A program made the translations under genes and the position numbers. The notes below the pieces were generated by a model, which had not been told where the DNA came from, made no database searches, and saw nothing but the letters and a program-made list of their open reading frames with translations. A stretch of 64,000 nt of DNA, taken from contig NZ_CP113064.1 of the NCBI RefSeq assembly GCF_026625805.1, positions 3,140,657 through 3,204,656 of the forward strand. Reading direction: 5' to 3'. Shown here in pieces: positions 1 to 8,570 of this stretch. The DNA is from Brevundimonas sp. SL130 (GTDB lineage: Bacteria > Pseudomonadota > Alphaproteobacteria > Caulobacterales > Caulobacteraceae). Within the stretch, counting starts at the first letter, position 1; each line of letters starts with the position of its first letter.

Positions 1-1562
1 GTGAACAGTTCGCGGCCCCGCTCGGTCCGGGTCGCCGGGATACGGCCATGGTGCCAGCTGCGGATGGTGTCCGCGACCGATGGAGCCTCGGAAAAGCCCA
101 TGCGGCGCAGGGTCTCCAGCGTCTCGGGATCGTTCTCGACCCCGGTGAAGACCAGGCTGCCATAGCTGGAATCCAGCTCCTCGCCGCCCTCGAACAGTTC
201 GCCATAGCGGGTGTTGACCCGCACCAGCAGGGCCTCGACATGGGCGTCGAAGGCGACAAGGTCGTCCCAGCCGGCCAGGGCGGCGACGGCCGCGCGGGCC
301 TGGGCGTCCTCGGGCAGGCGGTGGGTCTGCTCGTCGTCCAGCATCTGGATCCGATGCTCCAGCCCGCGCAGCCCGACATAGGCGGCGGACATCTCCTGGG
401 CGACAGGCGCGGAGATATGGCCGGCCCGGGCCAGGGCCGCCAAGGCGTCGAGGGTGCGCGTCGCGCGCAGGTCAGGGTCGCGCCCGGCTAGGATCAGCTG
501 CTGGGTCTGGGCGTAGAATTCGATCTCGCGGATGCCGCCCCGGCCCAGTTTCAGATTGGCCCCGGCGGCGTGCAGCCCCTCGCCCGTCTTGTGGACGTGG
601 ATCTGGCGCTTGATGGCCTGGATATCGAGGACGGCGGCGTAGTCGAGGCTGCGCCGCCAGATAAAGGGGCGCATCGCCTTGACGAACCGGGCGGCGGCGC
701 GCGGGTCGCCCAGCACCGGCCGCGCCTTGATGAAGGCCGCCCGTTCCCAGTTCTGGCCGACGCTCTCGTAATAGGCCAGGGCCATGGGGCCCGACACCAC
801 CGGCGGGGTCGAGGACGGGTCGGGCCGCAGGCGCAGATCGACGCGGAAGACATAGCCGTCAGCCGTCCGTTCGGTCAGCAGGCTGGCGATCCCCTTGCCG
901 ACGCGGTTGGCGAAACCCTGCATCTCCTCGCCCTCGCGCAGGGCCAGGCCCATCAGGCGCGGCTCGAAGAAGAGGGAGATGTCGATGTCGGACGAATAGT
1001 TCAGCTCGTTGGCGCCATGCTTGCCCATGGCCAGGCCGAACAGGCCGGGGATCGGCCCGCGCGGATCATCAGGCGGCGATACCAGGCGGCCCCGCGCCCG
1101 CTGCTCCGCCGCGACAGCGCGCAGGGCGGCGCGACAGGCGGCGTCGGCGAAACTGGACAGGGCGCCGGTGACTTGATCCAGATCCCAGACCCCGCCCAGA
1201 TCAGCCAGGGCCGTCAGCAGGTGCAGATCGGCCTTCAGCACGCGCAGAGGGGCGCGCACATCGTCAGGTTCGGCGTCCAGGGCGTCGGTCTCGGCGAGGA
1301 TGCGGATCAGACCCGAGGTCGGGTTGATCTCCAGCAGCCGACGCAGGTGGGCGGGGCGGCGACGCATCAGCCCGGCGAGATAGGGCGAGGCGCCGGCCAC
1401 AGACGCCAGGGCCGGCCAGGCGGCGTCCAGGGTCTCGCGCCAGCCGTCGGCCTCGGCGGCCTGGGTCAGGGTCTCCAGCAGGCGGTCGGCCGCTGCGGGG
1501 TCCGCGACGGGGCCTGCGGGGGTCAGGCTTTCGAACAGGGGTTGGGGCTTGAGATCGGGCAT
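1..1562 (-). CDS. glnE: Bifunctional glutamine synthetase adenylyltransferase/deadenylase, 5' part
   Basis: GlnE attaches AMP to glutamine synthetase and removes it again in response to PII, setting nitrogen assimilation. The frame opens with ATG at 1560-1562 (MPDLKPQPLFESL) and stays open to the window edge, so about 520 residues are visible and the C-terminal transferase half lies outside. The first nucleotidyltransferase motif is visible near residues 175-190 as MGKHGANELNYSSDIDIS, with the paired acidic residues of this polymerase-beta-like fold. A conserved stretch around residue 280 (KLGRGGIREIEF) is also typical of GlnE. It lies 142 bases after the histidine kinase gene, with a long inverted repeat between them. 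The family is about 950 residues long, so the truncation is only the window edge. Confidence 0.95.
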   Translation of the reverse strand, partial: MPDLKPQPLFESLTPAGPVADPAAADRLLETLTQAAEADGWRETLDAAWPALASVAGASPYLAGLMRRRPAHLRRLLEINPTSGLIRILAETDALDAEPDDVRAPLRVLKADLHLLTALADLGGVWDLDQVTGALSSFADAACRAALRAVAAEQRARGRLVSPPDDPRGPIPGLFGLAMGKHGANELNYSSDIDISLFFEPRLMGLALREGEEMQGFANRVGKGIASLLTERTADGYVFRVDLRLRPDPSSTPPVVSGPMALAYYESVGQNWERAAFIKARPVLGDPRAAARFVKAMRPFIWRRSLDYAAVLDIQAIKRQIHVHKTGEGLHAAGANLKLGRGGIREIEFYAQTQQLILAGRDPDLRATRTLDALAALARAGHISAPVAQEMSAAYVGLRGLEHRIQMLDDEQTHRLPEDAQARAAVAALAGWDDLVAFDAHVEALLVRVNTRYGELFEGGEELDSSYGSLVFTGVENDPETLETLRRMGFSEAPSVADTIRSWHHGRIPATRTERGRELF

Positions 1563-1570
1563 TCAATTCT

Positions 1571-1699
1571 TCCGCTCATCCCCGCGGACGCGGGGACCCA
1601 GTGCTTTCGCTCGGCACTGTGTTGGACCACGATCCCGACACGCGCCACAAGCCTGATCGCCCAAAGAACTGGGTCCCCGCGTTCGCCGGGATGAGCGGA
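1571..1699. repeat. Intergenic long inverted repeat, family A copy 1
   Basis: Two arms of about 32 bases (1571-1602 and 1668-1699) are inverted copies with two mismatches, separated by 65 bases. The arms contain TCATCCCC and GGGGACCCAGT. A second element with the same landmarks lies at 23679-23850, so this looks like a dispersed palindromic element. It fills the gap between the kinase gene and glnE, and its transcript would fold into a long stem. Confidence 0.85.
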
Positions 1700-1704
1700 A
1701 ATCT

Positions 1705-3123
1705 CTAAGTTTGCCCCGCCGGCGGCAGCACCAGGGCCACCCGCAGGCCCGGCCCGAAGCCGTCATAGGCGCCGGGGCCTTCGTCCAGCACCACCCGGCC
1801 GCCGTGGGCCTCGGCCACCGCCGTGACCAGGGACAGGCCCAGGCCCGAGCCCGGCTCGGTGCGGCTGTTGTCCAGGCGCACGAACCGCTGGACGACGCGC
1901 TCGCGGTCCTCTTCCGGCACGCCAGGGCCGGTGTCGGTGACGGAATATTCGATCTCACCCGACGAGCGCCGCCGCGCCCGCAGCTTCACCGCCCCGCCCG
2001 CCGGCGTATATTTGATGGCGTTGTCGATCAGATTGGCCAGGGCCTGGGCCAGGAAGGGCTGGTTGCCCTCGATCATCAGGCCGGTCTCGACCTCGGATGA
2101 GAAGTCGATGGACTTGTCCTCGGCCGCCGGTTCGTAAAGCTCGGCCATGTCGGCGGCCAGTGCGGCGGCGTCCATCAGCTTCGGGTCCGGCGCGCCTCCG
2201 GCCTGAAGCCGGGCGATGGCCAGGACGGTGTTAAAGGTCTTCAGCAGGTGATCGGCTTCGTCCAGGGCGATGCCCAGGGCGTCGACTCCATTGATCTTGC
2301 CTGCGTCGGCGTCGATCAGGGCCACCTCCAGCTTGGCCCGCATCCGCGTCAAGGGCGAACGCAGGTCGTGGGCGATGGCGTCGCCGGCATGGCGGATCGA
2401 GGCCATCGACCCCTCCAGCCGATCCAGCATGGTGTTCAGCCCCTGGCCCAGTTCGTCCAGTTCGTCGCCGGTGTGGCGGATCACCGCCCGCTGTTTCAGG
2501 TCGCCGTCCTGCACCGCCTGAACAACGCGGTTCAGCCCGCCCATGGCGCTTTCGACCCGACGGCTGATGTAGAGGCCGCCCGCCAATCCCAGCAGCATGA
2601 CCAGACCCATGGCGCCCCACAGGGCCTGGGTCAGGCGCGACAGATATTCCTCAATCCCGCCGATGTCCTCGCCGACGAACAGGGTGTCGCCGCCCGCCAG
2701 CGGCATGATCACCCCGATAGACCGTCGGGTCTCGACCCGGCCGTCAGGATCGGTGTCAGTCAGACGGAAGGTGCTCCACTCGCCCTGCCCGACTTCCGGC
2801 GTCGCTTCCAGATCGAAGGGCATGACGGACAGGTTGCCGGTGACGATCTGCCCGTCCGGCCCGGTCAGCAGATACAGATAGGGGCCGCCCCGGATGGTGC
2901 GTTCGACCAAGGCCTGGTTCAGGGCGTCGATCCCGCGCGTGCGGTGGACGGCGGTCAGGGCCTCCAGCTCGGTCTCCACATCCGTCCGCGCCCGCGCCTG
3001 GGCCTCCGACGCCGAGGCGAAATAGACATAGGCCAGGATCGCCCCCGCCGCCGCCACGAACAGGGCCAGGAACAGCAGCGTCAGCCGGAAAGGCGTGCGG
3101 CGAAGGAGGGAGGGGAGGCGCAT
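1705..3123 (-). CDS. Membrane sensor histidine kinase (FeuQ-like)
   Basis: An inner-membrane sensor kinase of 472 residues. A first transmembrane segment lies near residues 12-32, a periplasmic sensor of about 130 residues follows, and a second transmembrane segment lies near 165-188. Then come a HAMP linker, the H-box (HDLRSPLTRMRAKLEVAL, phospho-accepting His near 253), the N-box (NLIDNAIKYTP) and G-boxes (DTGPGVPEED and GSGLGLSLV). It follows the OmpR-type regulator gene, its likely partner, on the same strand. The gap of 136 bases holds an inverted repeat. The order degP-regulator-kinase-glnE is the one I recall for rhizobial feuPQ, so FeuQ-like is my best label. The signal sensed cannot be read from the sequence. 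Confidence 0.9.
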   Translation of the reverse strand: MRLPSLLRRTPFRLTLLFLALFVAAAGAILAYVYFASASEAQARARTDVETELEALTAVHRTRGIDALNQALVERTIRGGPYLYLLTGPDGQIVTGNLSVMPFDLEATPEVGQGEWSTFRLTDTDPDGRVETRRSIGVIMPLAGGDTLFVGEDIGGIEEYLSRLTQALWGAMGLVMLLGLAGGLYISRRVESAMGGLNRVVQAVQDGDLKQRAVIRHTGDELDELGQGLNTMLDRLEGSMASIRHAGDAIAHDLRSPLTRMRAKLEVALIDADAGKINGVDALGIALDEADHLLKTFNTVLAIARLQAGGAPDPKLMDAAALAADMAELYEPAAEDKSIDFSSEVETGLMIEGNQPFLAQALANLIDNAIKYTPAGGAVKLRARRRSSGEIEYSVTDTGPGVPEEDRERVVQRFVRLDNSRTEPGSGLGLSLVTAVAEAHGGRVVLDEGPGAYDGFGPGLRVALVLPPAGQT

Positions 3124-3156
3124 GGGTCTAGCAGGCGGCGACGGCGGCGGTGGTTA

Positions 3157-3243
3157 GTGAGGAGTGCTAGTGAGCGAGGGGTGAGCGAGGCCGCGACCTT
3201 CATCGAAATCGCAGCTCACTTCTTGCTCACTAGCACTCTTCAC
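3157..3243. repeat. Inverted repeat between regulator and kinase genes
   Basis: Arms of 29 bases (3157-3185 and 3215-3243) match as inverted copies with a few mismatches. The core GAGTGCTAGTGAGC (3162-3175) is matched perfectly at 3225-3238. The left arm also holds two copies of TGAGCGAGG 11 bases apart. It may attenuate or process the two-gene transcript, or be a small palindromic insertion. Confidence 0.7.
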
Positions 3244-3259
3244 CCCTCGCCACCGACTT

Positions 3260-3931
3260 CTACGCCTCCAACCTATACCCCGCGCCGCGCACGGTCTGGA
3301 GCATCGCCCGGTCGAAGCCCTTGTCGATCTTGGAGCGCAGGCGGCTGATGTGGACGTCGATGACATTGGTCTGGGGGTCGAAATGATATTCCCACACCTT
3401 CTCCAACAGCATGGTGCGGGTCACCGACTGGCCGGCGTGGCGCATCAGGAACTCCAGCAGCTGGAACTCGCGCGGCTGAAGGTCGATCTCAGTCGTTCCG
3501 CGATGGACGGTGCGGGCGATCAGGTTCATCTCCAGGTCGCCGACCTTGAGCACGGTCTGCACCCCGCCGGTCTCGCGACGGCGCGACAGGGCCTCGACCC
3601 GGGCGATCAGTTCGGCGAAGGCGTAGGGCTTGACCAGATAGTCGTCGGCGCCGGCCTTCAGGCCCGTGACCCGGTCCTCGACCTCGCCCAGGGCCGACAG
3701 GAACAGGACCGGCGTCTGGTCCCCGCCCTTACGGACGGTTTCCACCATGCCGACGCCGTCCAGGCGCGGCATCATCCGATCGACCACATAGACGTCATAT
3801 CCGCCCTTCTGGGTCTCCAGCAGGCCGAAGGCCCCGTCCACGGCATGGGTCACATCATGCCCCGCTTCGGACAGCCCCCGCACCATGGCCGTCGCCGCCT
3901 CTGCGTCGTCCTCGACCACCAAAATCCGCAT
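3260..3931 (-). CDS. OmpR/PhoB-family response regulator (FeuP-like)
   Basis: A DNA-binding response regulator of 223 residues. The receiver domain (about 1-115) shows the acidic pair VEDDAE, the phospho-accepting Asp in VVDRMMPRLDG (near 51) and the conserved Lys in VKPYAF. The winged-helix domain (about 125-220) ends in the usual RGAGYRLEA. Its ATG at 3931 has GGGAGGGG just upstream. A strong hairpin with a T-run lies directly before that ribosome-binding site. It is transcribed toward the kinase gene and is the first gene of the pair. Family membership is certain; the FeuP label rests on neighbourhood only. Confidence 0.93.
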   Translation of the reverse strand: MRILVVEDDAEAATAMVRGLSEAGHDVTHAVDGAFGLLETQKGGYDVYVVDRMMPRLDGVGMVETVRKGGDQTPVLFLSALGEVEDRVTGLKAGADDYLVKPYAFAELIARVEALSRRRETGGVQTVLKVGDLEMNLIARTVHRGTTEIDLQPREFQLLEFLMRHAGQSVTRTMLLEKVWEYHFDPQTNVIDVHISRLRSKIDKGFDRAMLQTVRGAGYRLEA

Positions 3932-3951
3932 GGAACCCCTCCCGGAATCAA

Positions 3952-3985
3952 AATCGCCGCCGATGGTAGCGCATCGGCGGCGATT
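3952..3985 (-). promoter_or_regulatory. Terminator-like hairpin in the regulator 5' leader
   Basis: AATCGCCGCCGATG (3952-3965) pairs perfectly with 3972-3985 around a 6-base loop. Read on the minus strand, the stem is followed by TTTTGATT, and then the regulator's GGGAGGGG ribosome-binding site and ATG. The shape is that of an intrinsic terminator in a leader. It could attenuate the two-component operon or stop read-through arriving from degP. Confidence 0.6.
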
Positions 3986-4191
3986 GACGAGTTAAGGCTT
4001 GGTCAGATTGAAGATCAGTTTTTCGGCAGCCTGGGTCGGATGGCCTAGCGTTCAAAACCAGCTTGAGCCGCACTCTGTGTTCAACAAAAAATGAACCCGC
4101 TTAACCGCACCGTCAAGTTGACAAACACGCCCCCTCAAGGCGAACTGATAGCGCCCTTGGATCGCTGGGGCACCCAACCTTGGAGGACAGA

Positions 4192-4392
4192 GTGAAAAGA
4201 ACGCTGATTGCCCTGAGTTTGCTTGCGTCAGCTATAGGCTATCCCGCCTTAGCATCACCGGCAGCTTCATCTCATAAACCGACCTCAGTGAGAGCAGTGA
4301 CGGTTTGCATAACCAATCACTATCCGGATGGCGAACCTTTCTTGGACTGCCAAACCGTGTACTTCTACGATGACGAAGTCGTCCAAGCGTAA
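4192..4392 (+). CDS. Small secreted protein of unknown function
   Basis: An ORF of 66 residues beginning with GTG at 4192, with GGAGG at 4182-4186 five bases ahead. The N-terminus is a clear signal peptide: KR, then a hydrophobic run TLIALSLLASAIG, then an ALA-SP type cleavage site near residue 22. The mature part is about 44 residues with just two cysteines (VCITNHYPDGEPFLDC), which could form one disulfide in the periplasm. It sits on the opposite strand between degP and the regulator gene, inside an otherwise minus-strand block, and looks less GC-rich than its neighbours. I do not recognise the family. Confidence 0.65.
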   Translation: MKRTLIALSLLASAIGYPALASPAASSHKPTSVRAVTVCITNHYPDGEPFLDCQTVYFYDDEVVQA

Positions 4393-4399
4393 CCATCGT

Positions 4400-4455
4400 A
4401 AAGAATAGCCCGCCATCAGAACAGCGATGGCGGGCTACGCATCGCTCTATTCTTT
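4400..4455. terminator. Bidirectional terminator between small ORF and degP
   Basis: TAGCCCGCCAT (4406-4416) pairs perfectly with ATGGCGGGCTA (4427-4437). An outer AAAGAATAG/CTATTCTTT pair at 4400-4408 and 4447-4455 can extend or compete with it. It lies between two convergent genes and overlaps the degP stop. Confidence 0.75.
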
Positions 4456-5973
4456 AAAACTCAGCACATAGGGTACGTTACCCCTGCTGCGTACCCAGAT
4501 CAGAAGATAAGCTCCGGATCGACCAGACGCTTTTGCCGAATCTACCGCGTTCCGGAAGTCGTCCACGGTTCTTACGGGCGTGTTCTGAACCTGCTGGATC
4601 ACGACGCCTTGCCCAAGACCAGGATCGACGCCGCTGGCGACACCCGTGATCGCCAGACCCTCGACAGTGGCAGGCGCACCAAGACGCTGACGTAGCGCGG
4701 GGGTCAGCGGCGCTACGGTCAAGCCTTCGACCGTTGCCGGGGCGCCGGGCGGCGAATTGGGCACGCTGCCGTCCTGGTTATTCAGTTCCGTCTCTGTCGG
4801 GCGAGAACCAGAACGGGCCGTAATGGTCAGGCGACTTCCGTCACGCAACACATCCATCCGCAGACTATCGCCCGGCTTGGCGGCGCCAACCAGACGAGTG
4901 AGCTTGGTCGAAGAGTCGATCGCTTCGCCGTTCAGCGAAACGATAAGATCGGTGAAGCGCAGCCCCGCCTTGTCGGCAGGGCCGTCGGGCGTCACTTCTG
5001 CAACGAGGGCACCCTTCTGATCCACCTTCAGGCCCAAGGCGCCCAAATCGTCAGGCGTAGGGGTGCTGACTTTGACGCCCAAATAGCCGCGCTCGATGAC
5101 TTCGCCACGCATTAGGCGTGACGTGATCTGTTTGGCGATTTCCGCAGGAATGGCGAAGCCGATGCCGACCGAGGATCCGGTGGGAGAAAGAATGACAGAG
5201 TTCACGCCGATCACGCGGCCATAGATGTCGAAGGTCGGGCCGCCTGAATTGCCACGGTTGATGGCGGCGTCGATCTGAAGAAAGTCGGTGTAGGCGGACG
5301 AAGCATCCGGCAGGATGCGCGCCTTAGCCGAGACGATACCAGCGGTCGCCGTGCCGCCTAGCCCGAATGGATTGCCGACAGCGATAACCCAGTCGCCGAC
5401 TCGCGGCTCGGCCGTCTCTTCAAAACTAACGTATTTGAAGTTGTCGCCATCTACCTTGATCACCGCCAGATCCGTGGCCTCATCACGCCCGATCAGCCGC
5501 GCCGTCAGTTCGCGGCCGTCCGACATCTTGACCTTGATCTCGGTGGCGTCGGCGACGACGTGGTTGTTGGTGACGATGAAGCCGTCCTGCGAGATGAAGA
5601 AGCCCGAACCGGCGCCCTGGGTCGTCTGAGGCTCGGCCTCTTCGCCTTCACCGCCTTGTCCCTGGGGCGGGACGAACTGGAACGGCAGGCCGGGGATCTG
5701 GAAGGCGCCGCCGCCCTGGGGCTGTTCGACCTTGACCGTCACATCGATCTGAACGACGGCGGGGGCGACCTGTTCGAAGATGTTGGCGAAGCTGTTGGGC
5801 GCGCCGGGCGGGGGCGAGAAGCTGTCGCCGTTGGCCGGGACGGGGGTGATCCGGTTCACCGCCTGGGGATCGGCGTGGGCGCCGGGCCAGTTGATGACGC
5901 CGCCGGCGGTGGCGCCCGCCGCCAGGGTCAGGCCGGCCAAGGCCCCGAGAATGAACTCTTTGCGCTTCAGCAT
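4447..5973 (-). CDS. degP: Periplasmic serine protease DegP/HtrA
   Basis: A Do-family protease of 508 residues that degrades or refolds damaged envelope proteins. The N-terminal hydrophobic segment (about 7-27) is a signal peptide or anchor. The trypsin-like domain carries the catalytic triad His138 (TNNHVV), Asp168 (EATDLAV) and Ser243 (NRGNSGGP). Two PDZ domains follow: one is plain at about 285-380, the second at about 410-505 is degenerate. A Gly/Gln/Glu-rich loop at about 84-118 resembles the LA loop that sets oligomer size. It lies 105 bases after ccmH and upstream of the two-component genes. The terminator-like hairpin after it suggests its own transcription unit. Confidence 0.95.
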   Translation of the reverse strand: MLKRKEFILGALAGLTLAAGATAGGVINWPGAHADPQAVNRITPVPANGDSFSPPPGAPNSFANIFEQVAPAVVQIDVTVKVEQPQGGGAFQIPGLPFQFVPPQGQGGEGEEAEPQTTQGAGSGFFISQDGFIVTNNHVVADATEIKVKMSDGRELTARLIGRDEATDLAVIKVDGDNFKYVSFEETAEPRVGDWVIAVGNPFGLGGTATAGIVSAKARILPDASSAYTDFLQIDAAINRGNSGGPTFDIYGRVIGVNSVILSPTGSSVGIGFAIPAEIAKQITSRLMRGEVIERGYLGVKVSTPTPDDLGALGLKVDQKGALVAEVTPDGPADKAGLRFTDLIVSLNGEAIDSSTKLTRLVGAAKPGDSLRMDVLRDGSRLTITARSGSRPTETELNNQDGSVPNSPPGAPATVEGLTVAPLTPALRQRLGAPATVEGLAITGVASGVDPGLGQGVVIQQVQNTPVRTVDDFRNAVDSAKASGRSGAYLLIWVRSRGNVPYVLSFKE

Positions 5974-6078
5974 CTTGTCCTTGCGATCCTCTGTCGGGGC
6001 CGAGCGGGCCCCGCATTCGCGTTTGATATAGGTGGAACGGGCGAGACGCCAATTCCAACGTTCGATGGTTGATCCCGA

Positions 6079-6585
6079 CTAACGCCCGTCGTGAGGCGAG
6101 CTTGCGTCAGGATCGCGGCGAAGCTTCTCATTTTGCAGAACTTCGTCCAGGCGGCGCTCTTCGTCAGGCGACAGGGGCGCGGCCTCGGCCGGGCGGCGAC
6201 GCGCGCGCAGCATCAGGACGGCGGCGGCCGACAGGACGAGGGCGAAGGGACCGAACCACAGCAGCCAGGTCCCGACCCGCACCGGCGGGGTGAACAGCAC
6301 ATAGTCGCCGAACCGCCGCACCAGGTCGTCGCGCACCGCCTGGTCGGAGGCGCCTGACGCGATCTCCTCGCGGATCAGACGGCGCATGTCGCCAGCGACG
6401 CCCGCCGGACTGTCTGCGATGGCCTCGTGCTGGCAGACGACGCAGCGGACATCCTTGAACAGAGCCTGGGCGCGAGCCTCCTGGGTCGGATCGCTCAAGG
6501 GACGGTCGGGGGCGGCCGGAGGCTCGGCCGCCGTCAGCATGATCGCCAGGACCGGCGCGGCCAGCAGAACCCACAGCCGCCTCAC
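6079..6585 (-). CDS. ccmH: Cytochrome c maturation thiol protein CcmH (CycL)
   Basis: A protein of 168 residues starting with GTG at 6585, which overlaps the ccmF stop as GTGA. A longer frame continues upstream only because the DNA is GC-rich. There is a signal peptide (VRRLWVLLAAPVLAIMLTAA), then the hallmark RCVVCQHEAIADS with the CxxC pair that reduces apocytochrome before haem ligation. A three-helix periplasmic domain and a C-terminal transmembrane segment (TWLLWFGPFALVLSAAAVLM) follow. It is the last gene of the ccmI-E-F-H operon. The usual ccmG between ccmF and ccmH is absent, as in rhizobial cycHJKL. Confidence 0.95.
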   Translation of the reverse strand: MRRLWVLLAAPVLAIMLTAAEPPAAPDRPLSDPTQEARAQALFKDVRCVVCQHEAIADSPAGVAGDMRRLIREEIASGASDQAVRDDLVRRFGDYVLFTPPVRVGTWLLWFGPFALVLSAAAVLMLRARRRPAEAAPLSPDEERRLDEVLQNEKLRRDPDASSPHDGR

Positions 6586-8570
6586 GCCGCCGTCCTCCGC
6601 CGCGTGCCGACGCCCAGCCGCAGGCGACGGTCCAGCAGGGACAAAAGCCCCCCAAACGCCATGATCATCGGCCCTAGGAAGATCAGCCGCGCCCAGGGAT
6701 TCCAGTACAGGCGCACAACCCAGGCCGGAGCCTCCGGCGTCCCGGCCCGCTCGCCCATCACCACATAGACGTCGTCCAGACCCCGGAAATCCAGGCCCAC
6801 CTCGGTCGTCGTCTGACCGCCCGTGGGGAAGAAGCGGCGTTCGGCCGTGACGGTGCTGGCCCGGCCTCGGTCGTCCGACGGGCGCACCGTCAGTTGGCCT
6901 TGTTCGGCCAGATAGTTCGGGCCTTCGACCACCCGAACCTGATCCAGTGTCACGGTCCAGGGGCCGGCGGAGACGCTCGAGCCCAGGGACAGGGCGCGCG
7001 CGGCCTCGGCCTTGAAGCCGGTCTCGACCACCGCCCCCAGGATGAAGACGCCCAGGCCCAGGTGCGCCAGGCTCATGCCCCAGGCGCCCAGCGGCAAACC
7101 TTTCAGGCGGCGCAAGGTCTCGACGCCCGAGGTGCGGAACAGCCGCGCCCGTTCGGCGACCTCCGCCAGCGACCCCAGGATCAACCAGGCGCCCAGACCG
7201 ACGCCGGCGGCGGCGAACGCCCTCCTGGGCTCCCACAGGGCGTAGGCCGCGAGGGCGCTGACAAGTGCCAGGCCCGCCGCCACGGCCAGTCTCTGCATCG
7301 CCCCGGGCAGATCGCCGCGCTTCCACGCCAGCAAGGGCCCGGCGGGCAGGATGATGAAGGCGACCGTCATTAGGGGCACGAAGGTGGCGGCGAAATAGGG
7401 CGGGCCGACCGAGATGGTGGCGCCGGACGCGGCCTCCAGGATCAACGGATAGAGGGTGCCCAGCAGGACGGTCGCGGCGGCGGCGGTCAGGAACAGATTG
7501 TTGAGCACCAGCGCACCCTCGCGGCTGACCGGGGCGAACAGGCCGCCGCCCTTCAGCTGGGGCGCACGCCAGGCGAACAGGGCGAAGGCGGCGCCGGCCG
7601 TGACGCCGAGGATGGCCAGCAGCATCAGGCCCCGCTGGGGATCGACGGCGAAGGCGTGGACGCTGGTCAGAACGCCGGAGCGCACCAGGAAGGCGCCCAG
7701 CATGGAGAAGCTGAAGGCCAGCAGGGCCAGAAACACCGTCCAGCCCGCCAGGGCCCCGCGCCGCTCGGTCACCACGGCGCTGTGCAGCAGGGCCGCGCCC
7801 GCCAGCCAGGGCATGAAGCTGGCGTTCTCGACCGGATCCCAGAACCACCAGCCGCCCCAGCCCAGCTCATAATAGGCCCAGAAAGAGCCCAGGGTGATGC
7901 CGACGGTCAGAAAGGCCCAGCTAGCCAGGGCCCAGGGCCGCACCCACCGGCCCCAGGCGGGCCAGAAGGCGGTCTGGGCCCGGCCTTCGATCAGGGCGGC
8001 GACCGCCAGGGAGAAGCAGACGGAGAAGCCGACATAGCCCGCGTAGAGCAGCGGCGGATGCACGGCCAGGGCCGGGTCCTGAAGGAGCGGGTTCAGCGAC
8101 GCCCCCTGGAAGGGCGCGGGGTCCAGGCGGGTGAAGGGGCTGGAGGTGAAGACGGCGAAGGCCAGGAACAGCGAGCCCAGCGCCCCCTGCGTCGCCACGG
8201 CCGAGGCCTTCAGCCCGAACGGCAAACCACGCGCCCGCGCCAAGGCGCCGCCGAAGACGGTCAGGACCAGACACCACAGTAGCAGCGACCCTTCGTGACT
8301 GCCCCAGGCGCCGGCGACCTTGTACAACATCGGCTTGTCGGTGTGGCTGTTGGCCGCGACGTTGGAGACTGAGAAGTCAGAGACGACGAAGGCATAGATC
8401 AGGGCCGCGAAACTGAGAGCCACAGCGCCCGCCGCCGCCAGGGCCGCCCCTTGCGCCGCACCCGCCAGCACCGGACTGCGCCGCGCCCGCCCCACCGCCG
8501 ACAACACCGCCTGCAAGATCGACAGGGCCAGGGCCAGAGAGAGGGCGAAGGCCCCGAGTTCGGCGATCAT
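6582..8570 (-). CDS. ccmF: Haem lyase subunit CcmF (CycK)
   Basis: A polytopic membrane protein of 662 residues and the catalytic core of the system I cytochrome c haem ligation complex. The tryptophan-rich haem-handling motif is plain (GWGGWWFWDPVENASFMPWL, about residues 235-254), among more than ten hydrophobic segments. Conserved His-containing loops flank it (HPPLLYAGYVGFS). A large periplasmic loop near the C-terminus precedes the last transmembrane helix. Start and stop overlap ccmE and ccmH by four bases each, so the three are translationally coupled. Confidence 0.96.
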   Translation of the reverse strand: MIAELGAFALSLALALSILQAVLSAVGRARRSPVLAGAAQGAALAAAGAVALSFAALIYAFVVSDFSVSNVAANSHTDKPMLYKVAGAWGSHEGSLLLWCLVLTVFGGALARARGLPFGLKASAVATQGALGSLFLAFAVFTSSPFTRLDPAPFQGASLNPLLQDPALAVHPPLLYAGYVGFSVCFSLAVAALIEGRAQTAFWPAWGRWVRPWALASWAFLTVGITLGSFWAYYELGWGGWWFWDPVENASFMPWLAGAALLHSAVVTERRGALAGWTVFLALLAFSFSMLGAFLVRSGVLTSVHAFAVDPQRGLMLLAILGVTAGAAFALFAWRAPQLKGGGLFAPVSREGALVLNNLFLTAAAATVLLGTLYPLILEAASGATISVGPPYFAATFVPLMTVAFIILPAGPLLAWKRGDLPGAMQRLAVAAGLALVSALAAYALWEPRRAFAAAGVGLGAWLILGSLAEVAERARLFRTSGVETLRRLKGLPLGAWGMSLAHLGLGVFILGAVVETGFKAEAARALSLGSSVSAGPWTVTLDQVRVVEGPNYLAEQGQLTVRPSDDRGRASTVTAERRFFPTGGQTTTEVGLDFRGLDDVYVVMGERAGTPEAPAWVVRLYWNPWARLIFLGPMIMAFGGLLSLLDRRLRLGVGTRRRTAA

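Noticed and set aside
6079..7848. A 589-codon open frame on the minus strand
   Set aside because: Only its last 168 codons (from GTG 6585) are CcmH; the rest is Arg/Gly/Pro-rich read-through of ccmF in another frame.
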